64,000 bases of DNA from Myrica gale (Eukaryota > Streptophyta > Magnoliopsida > Fagales > Myricaceae). The notes under the pieces are model-generated. The model was not told the DNA's origin and searched no databases. It was given only the letters and a program-made list of their open reading frames with translations. This document shows, piece by piece, positions 33,290 through 44,474 of this stretch (positions are counted from its first letter, which is position 1; every line of letters begins with the position of its first letter). A program made the position numbers and the translations under genes. Where the stretch lies: the NCBI GenBank assembly GCA_963930655.1, contig OZ005618.1, forward strand, positions 16,333,001-16,397,000, written 5' to 3'.

Positions 33290-33600
33290 TTGCATAAGTT
33301 TACATGATACTTCAAGATCAAGTGCATGCTATGATTTTAAGTTCATTATGATTTCAAGTTCATGATGATTTCAAGTTAAAGTGCATGCTTATGATTTCAA
33401 GTTTAAGTGCACGCTTATGAATTCAAGTTTAAGTGCACGCTTATAATTTCAAGTTTAAGTGAATGCTTATGATTTCAAGTTCAAGTGCATGCTTACGATT
33501 TTAAGTTCATAATTATGAGTTCAAGAACAAGTTCATGGTTTCAAACTCACGATTTCAAGATCATATTTTCAAACCATGATTTCAAGTCCTTGTTTTAATT
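33290..33600. repeat. Tandem array of ~26-30-bp units in the solo LTR
   Basis: Variants of gatttcaagttcaagtgcat followed by gcttat repeat about eight to ten times with substitutions and indels. The array lies between the tRNA-independent LTR body and the conserved LTR 3' end. Confidence 0.85.
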
Positions 33601-34035
33601 ATAATTCCTTACTGAGTCTTTTGACTCACAGTTTTAAATTGTATCATTCCAGATAACGTTTCAGGAGGGGAAATCTAGAAGAGGAACCGACGAGAATGAC
33701 CTTTCTTCTTTTGTTGTTCATTAGAGGATTCAAGGTGTATTATAAAGATGTTACGAGTAGGTCAATGTGAAGAAGATTTGATGGAATCCCTTAGATCATG
33801 TACTTCATCTGTGCAGCCATGCGATGTCATTAAGACGCTTGCTCTATTTTGAGGAAGTCGTTTTGGGTAAGTTGAAGTCATAGTAAATCTCTTGGGCCCG
33901 TCTCTCTCAGTTGTTTGTATAAAAAAAAAAAAATTCCGCTGCAAGATTAAGAGTAAACGCTGGAACATTCATTGAGTGGATGTTCGCGGCTGTCATTAAC
34001 CCCCTTCGGGCTAGCGTTCGGGGCGTGACAGTTAT

Positions 34036-34410
34036 CAATTTTGGAATGTATGAGTACAAAATTATTCAAGGCATAGTTTGACTCCGTGAACAGAGGGGAA
34101 TTTCCATTTTATTGACGAAATTTTACGTGGAATATGGATATGAAATTTTACAGGTGTATATCTAACATCTATAGGAAGATCATAAGTTAATTTTAGGATT
34201 TTATGAAAACCTGAGATAGGTAAATTATATTTTAGAAACTGATAAGTGATTTTCAGGTTTAATCCTGTCGGATAGATTTCGAGTTTTATTTATAATTTCA
34301 TTTGATCGAATTATAATGCATTGATTTTTGTGTTGATAGGTTCTAATTCAGAGGCTTATTTGATTGAAGATCCAGGTAAGTGAGATTCTTATGCTAGAAT
34401 TTTGAAACGG
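34036..34410. other. Host spacer between solo LTRs
   Basis: No coding sequence. The text (gattgaagatccaggtaagtgag) looks like part of the same old repeat as 29334-30383, with which it would be contiguous before the solo-LTR element inserted. Confidence 0.4.
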
Positions 34411-34415
34411 TATCC

Positions 34416-35657
34416 TGTGAGTCCTAGTTCCAGGATTAAGGCAACCCAAGAGGGGGGATGAATTGGTTTTCTAAACTTTTCGGTTAAAACCCCCAAAGAT
34501 GTGTTTGCAAGTAAATACTACTTTAGCACAAGTATATAATATGCGGAACAGTAAATAAGTGCTAAAGTAAGGAGAAGGGTAAGATAACCAAGCACAGTAT
34601 TTTTAGGTGGTTCGGCAAACCCGCCTACATCCACCCCTCAAGCTCCTTCACCGACCCTTGAGGTTTTCCACTATCTTCAATAGCTTTACACACTAGCTTC
34701 CGGGTGCTAGTGAATCGTACAAGTGTTTTCCCGGGATCAATACTCAAACCCACCCAAGTGGTTTTTTGGGCTCACCACTCACAACCTCACCAAGCTTGAG
34801 ATATACACTCTCAAAGCTTCTTCTTTAGTGAACAACCTCACTAAAGGAAATACCACTTTTGGATAGGTAGATGGAAGAACAAAAACTCTCTTGATAGAGT
34901 AGATATGAAAATGAAAAGCTCTATCTCTTGATTCACACAAAGACAAAGATATGAAAGTGTGTTTTGTGTGAATGCTATGAGAAATATAGAATAGGAAGGT
35001 TTAGAATATTTCTCAAGTTGTAGAAATGATATGTGGTCATTGGTTTTTCATTTTAGACGTTTTGGATGTGTATTTATAGGCCATATATGAAAACTAGCCG
35101 TTTATAGCCGTTGGGGGTCGATTTGACAATTTTACCGTTGTACCGGTCGACCTTTTCATGTACCGGTTCAAGTAGCCGTTGCCCAACGGTCATAAATTTG
35201 AATGCTGTCAATGATCGACCGCTTCATGTAGAGGTCGACCGCTACAAAAAGTTCATCGACCGATTCATTTAAAAACATGTTTTTGACCACTTTTAAACAC
35301 CCAATTTTAAAGATTTAATTCTCATAAGTATATGAAGGGTTTAGGAATATATTTGGGGTGTTTTGAAACCTTTAAAAACATTTTAATATTTCAAACAAAA
35401 GTTAAAACAGTTTATGGACGTTTTGAAAGATATGCAAGTGCGTGATTCAAATCCTTGTCAAATGTGGAATAAAGAGTTACAAGGATTATACCCTAAGGTC
35501 TTGAAACTTCACTTTTAGCTCCTTGCATCTTCTTGTTCTTCTTTCTTCAAGGTTTGACTTTTTTCGTCAAATTGTCTTTATATTTGAAGATGTCCAATTT
35601 GTAAACTCATCCATTTATTGTAATCATCAAAATCTCGATTGTGCACAAAAGCCAACA
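34416..35657 (-). mobile_element. Copia-family solo LTR (minus), TSD TATCC
   Basis: In plus coordinates it reads TGTGAGTCCTAGTTCCAGGA at the left and ends AAAAGCCAACA. It matches the LTRs of the element at 37364-41674 over its whole length. The 5-bp duplication TATCC lies at 34411-34415 and 35658-35662. The sense direction is minus (TGTTGGCTTTTGTGCAC ... GACTCACA). No internal domain is attached, so it is a solo LTR. Inside are the CGGTCGACCG-type palindromes typical of all four copies. Confidence 0.92.
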
Positions 35658-35662
35658 TATCC

Positions 35663-36048
35663 ATGTGGTATTTTTTTGAAATTGCATATTTTACCTAAAA
35701 ACCCTTGGAGTTTTATTTGTATAAAATTGTCAAAAAACTATAGCATGAAAGTACGCATGAGCCTATTTTATGTTCAATGATATTACATGAGGTTTCCAAA
35801 GTTTAAATCAAATCTTTTTTATATTCATAGGTATTTATGTTATATACATTACGTTACATGTAAGGAATGGAAAGACACAAAGTTCACAGTGATGTTATAG
35901 TATGATATGTAATGTATTTTCAAACCTATCTCCATTTGTCTACAAGAAAAATAGGAACTTTAATATTTTTTAAATATTTTACTTTTTTTCCTAGATTCTC
36001 TTTTTAGTACTTTACACTTTGGTTGAACTTTTAACAGGTATATTCCAC
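35663..36048. other. Spacer, no supported gene
   Basis: AT-rich; no feature recognised. It could include the left part of the second CACTA element whose transposase N terminus begins at about 36049, but no CACTA end was found. Confidence 0.4.
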
Positions 36049-36340
36049 TATGGATAAGAGTTGGAGGCATTCTACAATTATACTCAAGGATAAAGCATAT
36101 ACAGAAGGTGTCAAAAGATCTATAAGTTTGGCACGTAATAAGTTGATAAGGGAAATCGGGTGAGGTGCCATTGTAGGGGTTGCTTAAATCGATACTATAA
36201 ACTCCTAATCGAGGTTGAAGATCATCTATTCATAAAAGGGATTGATCCTAATTATGCGGAGTGGATATATCATGGGGAGGAGGAAAGATCTCATCCATCT
36301 AATGACATTGGTGGTTCTGATATTTCTAAACCCACTTGAC
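36049..36340 (+). pseudogene. Second CACTA transposase relic: N-terminal transposase-associated domain
   Basis: The plus frame begins MDKSWRHS and, after a frame change near 36165, reads HCRGCLNRYYKLLIEVEDHL then FIKGIDPNYAEWIYHGEE. This is the transposase-associated domain that opens TNP2-type proteins (compare the domain at 11840-11560 in the first element). It is degenerate, and continuity is lost after about 36340. The next matching part of such a protein lies at 42283. Confidence 0.8.
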
Positions 36341-36514
36341 CGACTTTTCAAGAAGAGTTTAACAGATTTTAGGGCCCTTGACTATTTTCGAATTTACTAT
36401 TTCCAAAAGAAAATAAAATCTTTCTGGCCATATGAAAAATCTTCTTGGGCATATAAAGAAAACATTTTCCCGTGAATTTTGAAACCTCCCCTGTATATGG
36501 AATTTTTTTTGTTA

Positions 36515-36640
36515 AAACCTCCTGGGCTTATAAAAAGTTACCCGGGCATTTAAAAACAAAGCTCCCCGGGCCTTTAAAACAAAGCTCCCCGGGCATTTAT
36601 ATAAAACTCCCAGGGCCTTTATAAAAGAGCTACCCGGGAC
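36515..36640. repeat. Minisatellite, ~28-bp unit with CCCGGG core
   Basis: Five units of the type cccgggcatttaaaacaaagct alternate with small changes (cttataaaaagtta, cctttaaaacaaag). Each carries the CCCGGG palindrome or a one-base variant. Confidence 0.85.
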
Positions 36641-37358
36641 CTACTGTGATCATTTCCTACATATCCACAAATTTCATGGTCATGACTCCACGCATTTCAT
36701 ATATACGTTTTGGACAGCAAGCATTCATTTTTTTATGAAAAAGGGCTGCCTAATTTTTCTATAGTTCACATACTATTCATGTACCATACTCAGTCCATTT
36801 CTACTTATAAATCAGCACTGAAACAGTAAGATTCAACATGCTCATGTACAGAACTATAAAACACCATAAGTCCAACATGCTCATGCAATAAACACTTGGC
36901 TCCCTATTAGCACGTAAGTATCCCGAGTCCCCTATTTTAGGCTCTATACCCTTACCTCGTCGATGCACTGATTTTCCTTTAAAGACACCTCGGTCTCTAC
37001 CCTTATTCATCTGGTTTTTCCTTTGGTCAGTTGGTCTCTCTCTCCTCACATCACTCTCCTTTCCTATCTCTGCCAATAGGGTGAAATTCTCTCAATATCT
37101 TTTTGACTCGAGTACTAGGTAGGTTCACTTAAATTCGTCTAAGATAGTATGTGTAGGAGAGAACAACGAACAATTGGATGCATTCCCCCTGACCAGCCTA
37201 CACTCCCTACTCTAGGCTAGGCGAATCATAAGCAAATCTCTTCTCAACCAATCATAAAAAGCCACCAAGATTGCCCCATAACTTGCGTATCTATGGCTAA
37301 TAAGTCAAGGTGTGAGCCAATCACAAGGCCCCACTTAGATGTCGAGCTAATATTGGAT
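36641..37358. other. Unassigned spacer left of the copia element
   Basis: No gene supported. The 91-aa minus frame at 36801-37076 is charged and low complexity with no domain. A short duplication (acagtaagattcaacatgct / ataagtccaacatgctcatg) occurs around 36825-36885. Confidence 0.4.
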
Positions 37359-37363
37359 AAGAA

Positions 37364-40300
37364 TGTGAGTCCTAGAATTCAGGATTAAGGCAACCAAAGA
37401 AGGGGGTGAATTGGTTTTCTAAACTTTTCGCTATTGACCCCCAAAGACCTGTTTGCTAGTAAATACTACTTTAGCATAAGTATAATATGCAATAAGAGTA
37501 AATATGTGCTGAAAGTATAGAGTAGAGATAAGAGAAGGAAACACTTAATTTTTAGGTGGTTCGACAAACTCGCCTACATCCACCCTCAAGCTCCTTCACC
37601 GAGACTTGAGGTTTTTCCACTATTTTTTAACAAATAGCTTCACTCTAGCTTCTGGGTGCTAGAAAACCGTACAAGTGTTTTTTCGAACTCAACACTCAAA
37701 CGCACAAGTGTTTTTTATGGCTCACCACTCACAACCTCACCAAGCTTGAGATATACCCTCTCTAAGCTTCTTCTTTAATGAACAACCCCACTAAAGGAAA
37801 TAACCCTCTAGATTGGAAGATTGAAGAACAAAAACTCTCTTGAAGAGTGGATATGAATGTGTGTTTTGTGTGAATGATATGAGAAATATAAAATAGAAAT
37901 GTTTAAAATATTTCTCAAGTAGTAGAAATGATATGTGGTCGGTGGTTATGAATTTCTGATGTTATGGATGTGTATTTATAGGCCACTTATGAAAACTAGC
38001 CGTTTATAGCCGTTAGGGGTCGATTTGACAATTTTATGGTTGTACTGATCGACCGGTTCATGTACCGGTCGACCGGTTCAAGTAGTTGTTGCCCAACGGT
38101 CATAAAATTTGAATGTTGTCAAATTTTGTCTACAACCAATCATCCGCTTCATGTAGTGATCGACCACTACAAATCATTTTCATAGACTGGTTCATTTAAA
38201 ACTATGTTTTTTACCACTTTTAAACACCCAATTTTAAAGGCTTACTTCCCATAAGTATATGAAAGGTTTGAGAGCTTGTTTGGAGTGTTTTGAAACCTTT
38301 TAAAACATTTTAATCTTTCAATCTAAAGGTAAAACGGTTTATGCACGTTTTGAAAGATATGCAAGTGCTTGATTCAAATCCTTGTCAAAAGTGAATTAAA
38401 GAGTTACGAGGATTATACCCTAAGGTTTTGAATCTTCACTTTGAGCTGCTTGTATCTTCTTGTTATTCTTTTTTCAAGTATTTGGCTCTTTCATCAAGTC
38501 GTCTCTGTCTTTGAAGATGTCCATTTTATAAACTTGATCAATTTATTGAAATCATCAAAATCTCGATTATGCATAAAAGCCAACAATCTCCTCCTTTTTG
38601 ATGATGACAATAAACTGATAGTTTTGGGATGACTCCCCTATCTTTTGCAATTGGACAAACATATAATACTTGGAGACAAAGGATTAGTAATAGCCATTTG
38701 GATTCATAAAAAGTAATACGATCAATGTTCATAATCCAATTCAAAAAAATTGAGAGTATATAGTCATCAAAACTATTAGCACTTTTCTTCCCATTTGTCA
38801 CATCAAAAAGACAAAGTATACAGTTTTCCCAAATATGCATTCTAACAAAAAAAACATCATATAATCAAAGGGAATACATGCATGTAGACATTTAAGAATT
38901 CTCCCCATTTGTCAATCAAAAAGAGAATGCATGGATAGAATTCAAAAATCAGTTAAAAGAGATCATCCAAAAGAATAACTTGTAGTTTTAAATTACAATC
39001 TCATAGAAATGGTATAGAGGATGTCTAATGGGGACTCAAGAGTCTATCGCTATTAAGATAGTAGCCCACCGAGTGGGTTTGTACCAACCTTTTAGCTATC
39101 AATAACAATTTAAAAAGTCATTCTCAACCAAAAAGGTTTAAGCTCACAAAAATTTATCAAAGTACATGATTTTGTAATAATGTTTGCTCATAGAGATGTT
39201 CTATTTTAACAAATGCAAGAAATATGTCAAAGGTGAAAATATTTGTATTTGTAAGATTAACAACCAAGAAATCATCATAGAAGATAATTAACCAACACTA
39301 AAAATATATTATCAATCTAGGATTTAGAAATTACCAAAGGTTTTCCCCTTTACCATATGTCCTCAAATGTCACAAGCCTTATTGATAGGCAAGTTTCATC
39401 CAAGCACCATTTGTTGCTCCATCCTACAAGAGAATCAAGAAACTATTTTTGGTACCCAAGCCTTCTTGGGTCATTCAATGTTATTTTTTGTTCCTTTTGG
39501 AATCCATGCTTTCTTGAGAGTCTTGCTCCAAAGTTTCTTTAATGCACAATAAAAAATAAAATGTTCATTTTTGTTGCAAAAATGTCATGTTTGATTAGGT
39601 GCATCAAAAGACTTAGCCTTCACAAAATAATTCTTAAAATATTTTTGGTGAATTGAAGGCTTATAGCCTAAGCCACTATTGTCAAAGACGCATCTTTGAC
39701 TACTAAGCATATTTTCCAATATTTTGCTTCCTTGAGTAAATTTTTCAACAATTTTGCTTTGAGAGATTATTTTCTTGTTCAAAACAAGTTTCTCATTGTC
39801 AAAATATAAAGCTTTTTGTTAGAATAAATCATTTTCTAGCTTTAGAGTATCTCGCTCATTTTTCAATAAATCTATTTCTTTTGAGATCAAAATAAGTTTC
39901 TTTTTCAATGAAGTATATTTTGAATCTAGTTTCTCAAATTGACAGAGAAGTTCATCAAATACATTTTGAAACTCAATATATGAAGGTTTAGGTTAATCAT
40001 CGGAAGAATATACCTCATCGTCATCTAGAGCCATGAAGCACATGTTTGGGATTTCTCCGGCTTCTTCGAAGGAGCATGAGTCGCTATCTTTAGTCCCTTC
40101 ATGAGTAATATCTAGAGCATGCCAAATTTCCTTAAAAGATATTCTATTAAACTCACAATATAGAATATTCATTGCTCAAGCAATTATGGAAATTTTCTTT
40201 TTGTCTAGGTCACTATATTCATTTTTGTTTTCAAATTCTCCAACTTTATCTGTAGGAATATGTGGATCATTAAATATGCTTAACCATAGATCATAATCAA

Positions 40301-41674
40301 TGGATTGAATAAAAATTTTCATCCTAGCTTTCCAATATGCATAATCATTTTCATAAAAAAGAAGTGGTCTTAGTGTGGAAAGTCATTCAACTTGATTGTT
40401 GAAGCTTGAAGTTGTCATTTTAACTCAAGATTGTTAAATCTTGTATATATGAGCACCAAACTCCGATACCAATTGATATTCCTAGATTTTAGGATTAAGG
40501 CAACCCAAGAGAGGGGTGAATTGGTTTTCTAAACTTTTCGCTATTGACCCCCAAAGAACTGTTTGCTAGTAAATACTACTTTAGCAAGAATATAATATGC
40601 AATAAGAGTAAATATGTGCTGAAAGTAAAGAGTAGGGATAAGAGAAGCAAACAATTGATTTTTAGGTGGTTCGGCAAACCCGCCTACATCCACCTCTCAA
40701 GCTCCTTCACCGAGCCTTGAGGTTTTTCCACTATTCTTCAACAAATAGCTTACACTCTAGCTTCCAGGTGCTAGACAACTGTACAAGTGTTTTCCCGGGC
40801 TCAACACTAAATCCCACCCAAGTGGTTATTATGGATCACCACTCACAACCTCACCAAGTTTGAGATATATCCTCTATAAGCTTCTTCTTTAGTGAACAAC
40901 CTCACTAAAGGAAACAACTCTTTAGATTGGAAGATTGAAGAACAAAAACTCTCTTGAAGAGGGGATATGAAAGTGTGTTTTGTATGAATGATATGAGAAA
41001 TATAAAATATGAAGGTCTAGAATATTTCTCAAGTAGTAGAAATGATATGTGGTCGTTGGTTATGAATTTTAGATGTTATGGATGTGTATTTATAGGCCAC
41101 ATATGAAAACTAACCATTTATAGCCATTAGGGGTCGATTTGACAATTTTATAGTTGTACCGGTCGACCGCTTCAAGTAGCCGTTGTCCAACGGTCATAAA
41201 ATTTGAATGCTGTCAAATTTTGTCTACGTGCCCCATCATCCGCTTCATGTAGCGGTCGACCGCTACAAATCATTTTCATAGACCGGTTCATTTAAAACTA
41301 TATTTTTGACCACTTTTAAACACCCAATTTTAAAAGGCTTACTTATATTAAAGGTTATGGTAGTTTGTTTGGGGTGCTTTAAAACCTTTAAAAATATTTC
41401 AATATTTCAATCTAAAGGTAAAACGGTTTATGCACGTTTTGAGTGATATGCAAGTGCTTGATTCAAATTCTTGTCAAAAGTGAATTAAAGAGGTACAAGG
41501 ACTATACCCTAAGGTTTTAAATCATCACTTTGAGCTCCTTGCATCTTCTTGATCGTCTTTCTTCAAGTCTTTGGCTCTTTCATAATGTTGTCTTTGTCTT
41601 TGAACTTGTCCATTTTATAAACTTGATCCATTTATTGAAGTCATCAAAATCTCGATTGTGCACAAAAGCCAACA
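37364..41674 (-). mobile_element. Complete non-autonomous copia element (gag-only), TSD AAGAA
   Basis: LTRs lie at 37364-38585 and 40474-41674, with the perfect 5-bp duplication AAGAA at 37359-37363 and 41675-41679. The element is read on the minus strand. The 5' LTR is 41674-40474, followed by a tRNA-Met-type primer site (complement of ccgataccaat, 40463-40473). The 3' LTR is preceded by a purine tract (aaaaaggaggaga on the minus strand, about 38588-38600). The 1.9-kb interior holds only a gag relic, with no protease, integrase, reverse transcriptase or RNase H. Its LTRs are about 1.2 kb each. It sits within the scattered remains of the second CACTA gene. Confidence 0.92.
38586..40473 (-). 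pseudogene. Copia gag relic in the non-autonomous element
   Basis: Minus-strand frames starting near 40420 read RPLLFYENDYAYWKARMKIF then IQSIDYDLW, the start of the copia-type gag (UBN2-like) domain. Further on are coiled-coil text (LKKKLILISKEIDLLKNERD), then a zinc-knuckle-like remnant (FCNKNEHFIFYC near 39565) and KAWVPK-type text near 39450. Several in-frame stops and shifts occur, so it is not functional. Gag would package the element RNA; the missing pol must be supplied by a related copia element. Confidence 0.78.
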
Positions 41675-41679
41675 AAGAA

Positions 41680-42282
41680 AGCATTAAATGCTATTCATAT
41701 GGATAAACACGTGGAAAAGTAATTTTGGTGAGTATACACCATACAAGGTTCATGCATGCATTGCTCGCCCAATCCTGACCTTCACCACTTGGCTAGCCCT
41801 GTCATTCTCATCACTCGGCCAGCCCTGCCATTTACCACTTGGTGAGCCCTGTCACTCAGCCAGCCCTGTCATTCACCACTCAACCAGCCCTATCACTTGG
41901 CCAGCCCTAGGCACAACTACCCTGTAATTACAGTTTTGCCCCTGGTCATCCGAATTACCCTATTAGTCCCGGTACCCTGCGTAACTCGATCTTATGAACG
42001 TATATGTAAAACACAAAGAAAATATGTATATAAATTTCACAATAATAAAAAGGAAGATAATTTAAATAACATAAACAAGAAAACTCACATTAGAAATGTA
42101 TATGAGAAAACAAAGAACGATGATGGAAAAATATTCAAAAGTATAATCTCGTACTTTATATTCGGCAATAAGATGAAAAATAATTGAGGATTAAGCAAAA
42201 TAATAAATAAGGCCGCATTTGTTAATAACAAATATCATAAAGAAATAATATGTAGATAAATCAAGCAACTCGGGGTGTGACA
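41680..42282. other. Unassigned spacer ending in an LTR-like terminus
   Basis: The interval ends cggggtgtgaca (42271-42282), like a gypsy LTR 3' end, and CACTA coding sequence begins immediately after it. The matching LTR start was not found; it could lie left of the copia insertion (36.3-37.3 kb). Text such as attagtcccggtaccctgcg supports an LTR origin. Confidence 0.4.
41785..41915. repeat. Minisatellite, CACTTGGCCAGCCCTGTCATT-type unit
   Basis: About six imperfect 20-27-bp units of cacttggccagccctgtcat and variants (cactcggccagccctgccat) are in tandem. They create the 79-aa open frame at 41688-41927, which is not a gene. Confidence 0.85.
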
Positions 42283-43180
42283 TGTCATATAACCTCCCCC
42301 ATTGGAAGTGCATGAAAGACCCATATATGATGATGACTCTACTTATTCGTGAACCCAAGGCACCTATAATCTTTCATGCAGCTTGTTGTGGACATAAATG
42401 ACTTTCCAGCCTATGAAAATCTTTCAGAGTGGAGCACTAAGGGCAAGCTAGCATGTCCAAATTGTAATACAGATACAATTTTTTTGTGGTTGAAGTATGG
42501 ACAAAAGCACTATTATATGGGTCATTGTCATTTCTTGCCACTAGGCCATAGTTGGTGAAAGAAGCTTGAATTTGATGGCAATGTTGAGAGTAGAATTGAG
42601 CCCCGGAACCTAAATGATCATGATGTTTTAGCGCAATTAGGGAATATAGTCAAAAAGGATATAACCTAAATGGATATTGGCAAATTTTCGGCTACAAGAA
42701 AAAGGAAAACGTATAATTGAAGAGTTGAATTGTACAAAAAAGAGTATTTTCTTCGAGCTTCCATATTGGGTAACTTTGAAAATTAGTCATGCATATCGAA
42801 AAAAATATTTATGATAATTTGTTGGGAACATTGTTGGGTATCGAAGGAAAAACGAAAGATATAGTCAAATCCCAGAAAGATTTAGAGAAAATGGGTCTCA
42901 AGCCAGAGCTACACTTACAAAATGGTGAAGGTAAATCTTTCATGCCCCATGCTCAATACACACTATCAAAGAATGAGAAGAAAAACTTCTTAGCCTGGTT
43001 GAAAGCTGTGAGGTTCTTTGATAATTATGCTTTGAATATTTCTAGGTGTGTGAATGTTGATGAGGGTAAAATCATTGGATTGAAGAGCCATGATTGTCAC
43101 ACATTGTTACAACGCTTGCTTCCAGCTGCAATCCGAGGGTATCTAAGAAAATATATAAGCATAGCATCGGTAGAGCTCGG
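42283..43180 (+). pseudogene. Second CACTA transposase relic: TNP2 core
   Basis: The plus strand reads SYNLPHWKCMKDPYMMMTLL, then DINDFPAYENLSEWSTKGKL then ACPNCN, then MHIEKNIYDNLLGTLLGIEG then KTKDIVKSQKDLE, and GLKSHDCHTLLQRLLPAAIR then GYLRK. These are the same blocks in the same order as the TNP2 gene of the first element, but in several frames with stops and deletions between. Coding ends at SVEL, exactly where the plus-oriented copia solo LTR (43181) is inserted, and resumes at 44475. Confidence 0.9.
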
Positions 43181-44474
43181 TGTTGGCTTTTGTGCACAAT
43201 CGAGATTTTAATGATTCCAATAAATGGATGAGTTTACAAAATGGACATCTTCAAAGACAAAGACAACTTAATGAAAAGAGCCAAACCTTGAAGAAAAGGA
43301 ACAAGAAGATACAAGGAGCTTAAAGTGAAGATTCAAGACCTTAGGGTATAATCCTTGTAACTCTTTATTTCACATTTGACAAGGATTTGAATCACGCACT
43401 TGCACATCTTTCAAAATGTGCATAAACCGTTTTAAGTTTTGTTTGAAAGATTAAAATATTTTTATAGGTTTAAAAACACCCCAATCAAACCTCCAAACTT
43501 TCATATACTTATGGGAAGTATGTCTTCCAAATTGGGTGTTTAAAAGTGGTCAAAAACCTTATTTTTAAAAGAACCAGATCATGCTTAAGTTGAGGAGGTC
43601 AACCGGCTGTTCAAGCGGTCGACCAGTACTTCGACCTCCTCATGTTACGGTCAACCGGTTGCTTTTATAAAAGAGTCGTTGAGCTTCTGACAATAAGACC
43701 GTTGGAGTAACGGTAACTTGAAGCGGTCGACCAGTTCATGTAGCGGTCGACCGGCTCGTTTTAGCAAAAACTCCCAACGGCTAGAAACGACTAGTTTTCA
43801 TACGTGGCCTATAAATACACCTTCATTTCGTCTAAAATAATAACCCAACAACCACATATCATTTGTATAGTTTGAGAAATATTGTAAACCTTCCTATTTC
43901 ATATTTCTTATATCATTCACACAAATTACACTTTCACATCCTTGTCTTTGTGTGAATCAAGAGATAGAGCTTTCCATTTTTATATTCACTCTTTGAGAGA
44001 GTCTTGTTCCTCAATCTACCTATCAAAAGAGATGTTTCCTTTAGTGAGGTTGTTCACTAAAGAAGAAGCTTTGAGAGTGTATATCTCAAGCTTGGTGAGG
44101 TTGTGAGTGGTGAGCCAAAAAACCACTTGGGTGGGTTTGAGTGTTGAGCCCGGGAGAAAACACTTGTACGGTTCACTAGCACCTGGAAGCTACTGTGTAA
44201 GCTATTGGTTGAAGATAGTGGAAAACCTCAAGGCTCGGTGAAGGAGCTTGAGGGGTGGATGTAGGCGGGTTTGCTGAACCACCTAAAAATACTGTGTTTG
44301 CTTCTCTTATCCCTACTCTCTACTTTAGCACTTATTTACAGTTCTGCATATTATATACTTGTGCTAAAGTAGTATTTACTTGCAAATACAACTTTAGGGG
44401 TCAATACCGAAAAGTTTTAGAAAACCAATTCACCCCCCTCTTGGGTTGCCTTAATCCTGAAACTATGACTCACA
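43181..44474 (+). mobile_element. Copia-family solo LTR (plus), TSD CTCGG
   Basis: Starts TGTTGGCTTTTGTGCACAAT, ends CTATGACTCACA, and is flanked by CTCGG (43176-43180, 44475-44479). It is the reverse complement, with divergence, of the LTRs at 34416, 37364 and 40474. It interrupts the CACTA TNP2 relic between SVEL and the FFKDLCSR block. The 103-aa open frame at 44255-44566 crosses its boundary and is not a gene. Confidence 0.93.
43809..43817 (+). promoter_or_regulatory. LTR TATA box
   Basis: CTATAAATA lies two thirds into the sense-oriented copia LTR. The minus-oriented copies carry the same motif as tgtatttatagg. Position and sequence fit the U3/R promoter of the family; the R start would fall roughly 30 bases downstream. 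Confidence 0.6.

Larger units (their letters stand above)
30389..34030 (+). mobile_element. 3.64-kb Ty3/gypsy solo LTR, TSD GTTAT
   Basis: It begins TGTGAGACCCCAAC and ends GTTCGGGGCGTGACA, the same 3' end as the gypsy LTRs at 51389, 58131 and 59381. A perfect 5-bp duplication GTTAT lies on both sides (30384-30388, 34031-34035). No gag-pol lies between, so it is a solo LTR left by LTR-LTR recombination. It shares with the other LTRs the ggtcggtaccgtacc block (32845-32860) and a stretch of aaggatgcttgcaagaagg-type repeats (32880-33060). Antisense and sense open frames within it are not genes. Confidence 0.92.

Noticed and set aside
41688-42187. Two plus frames (79 and 96 aa) near the minisatellite
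   Set aside because: First is a repeat translation; second is lysine/asparagine-rich AT sequence with no domain.
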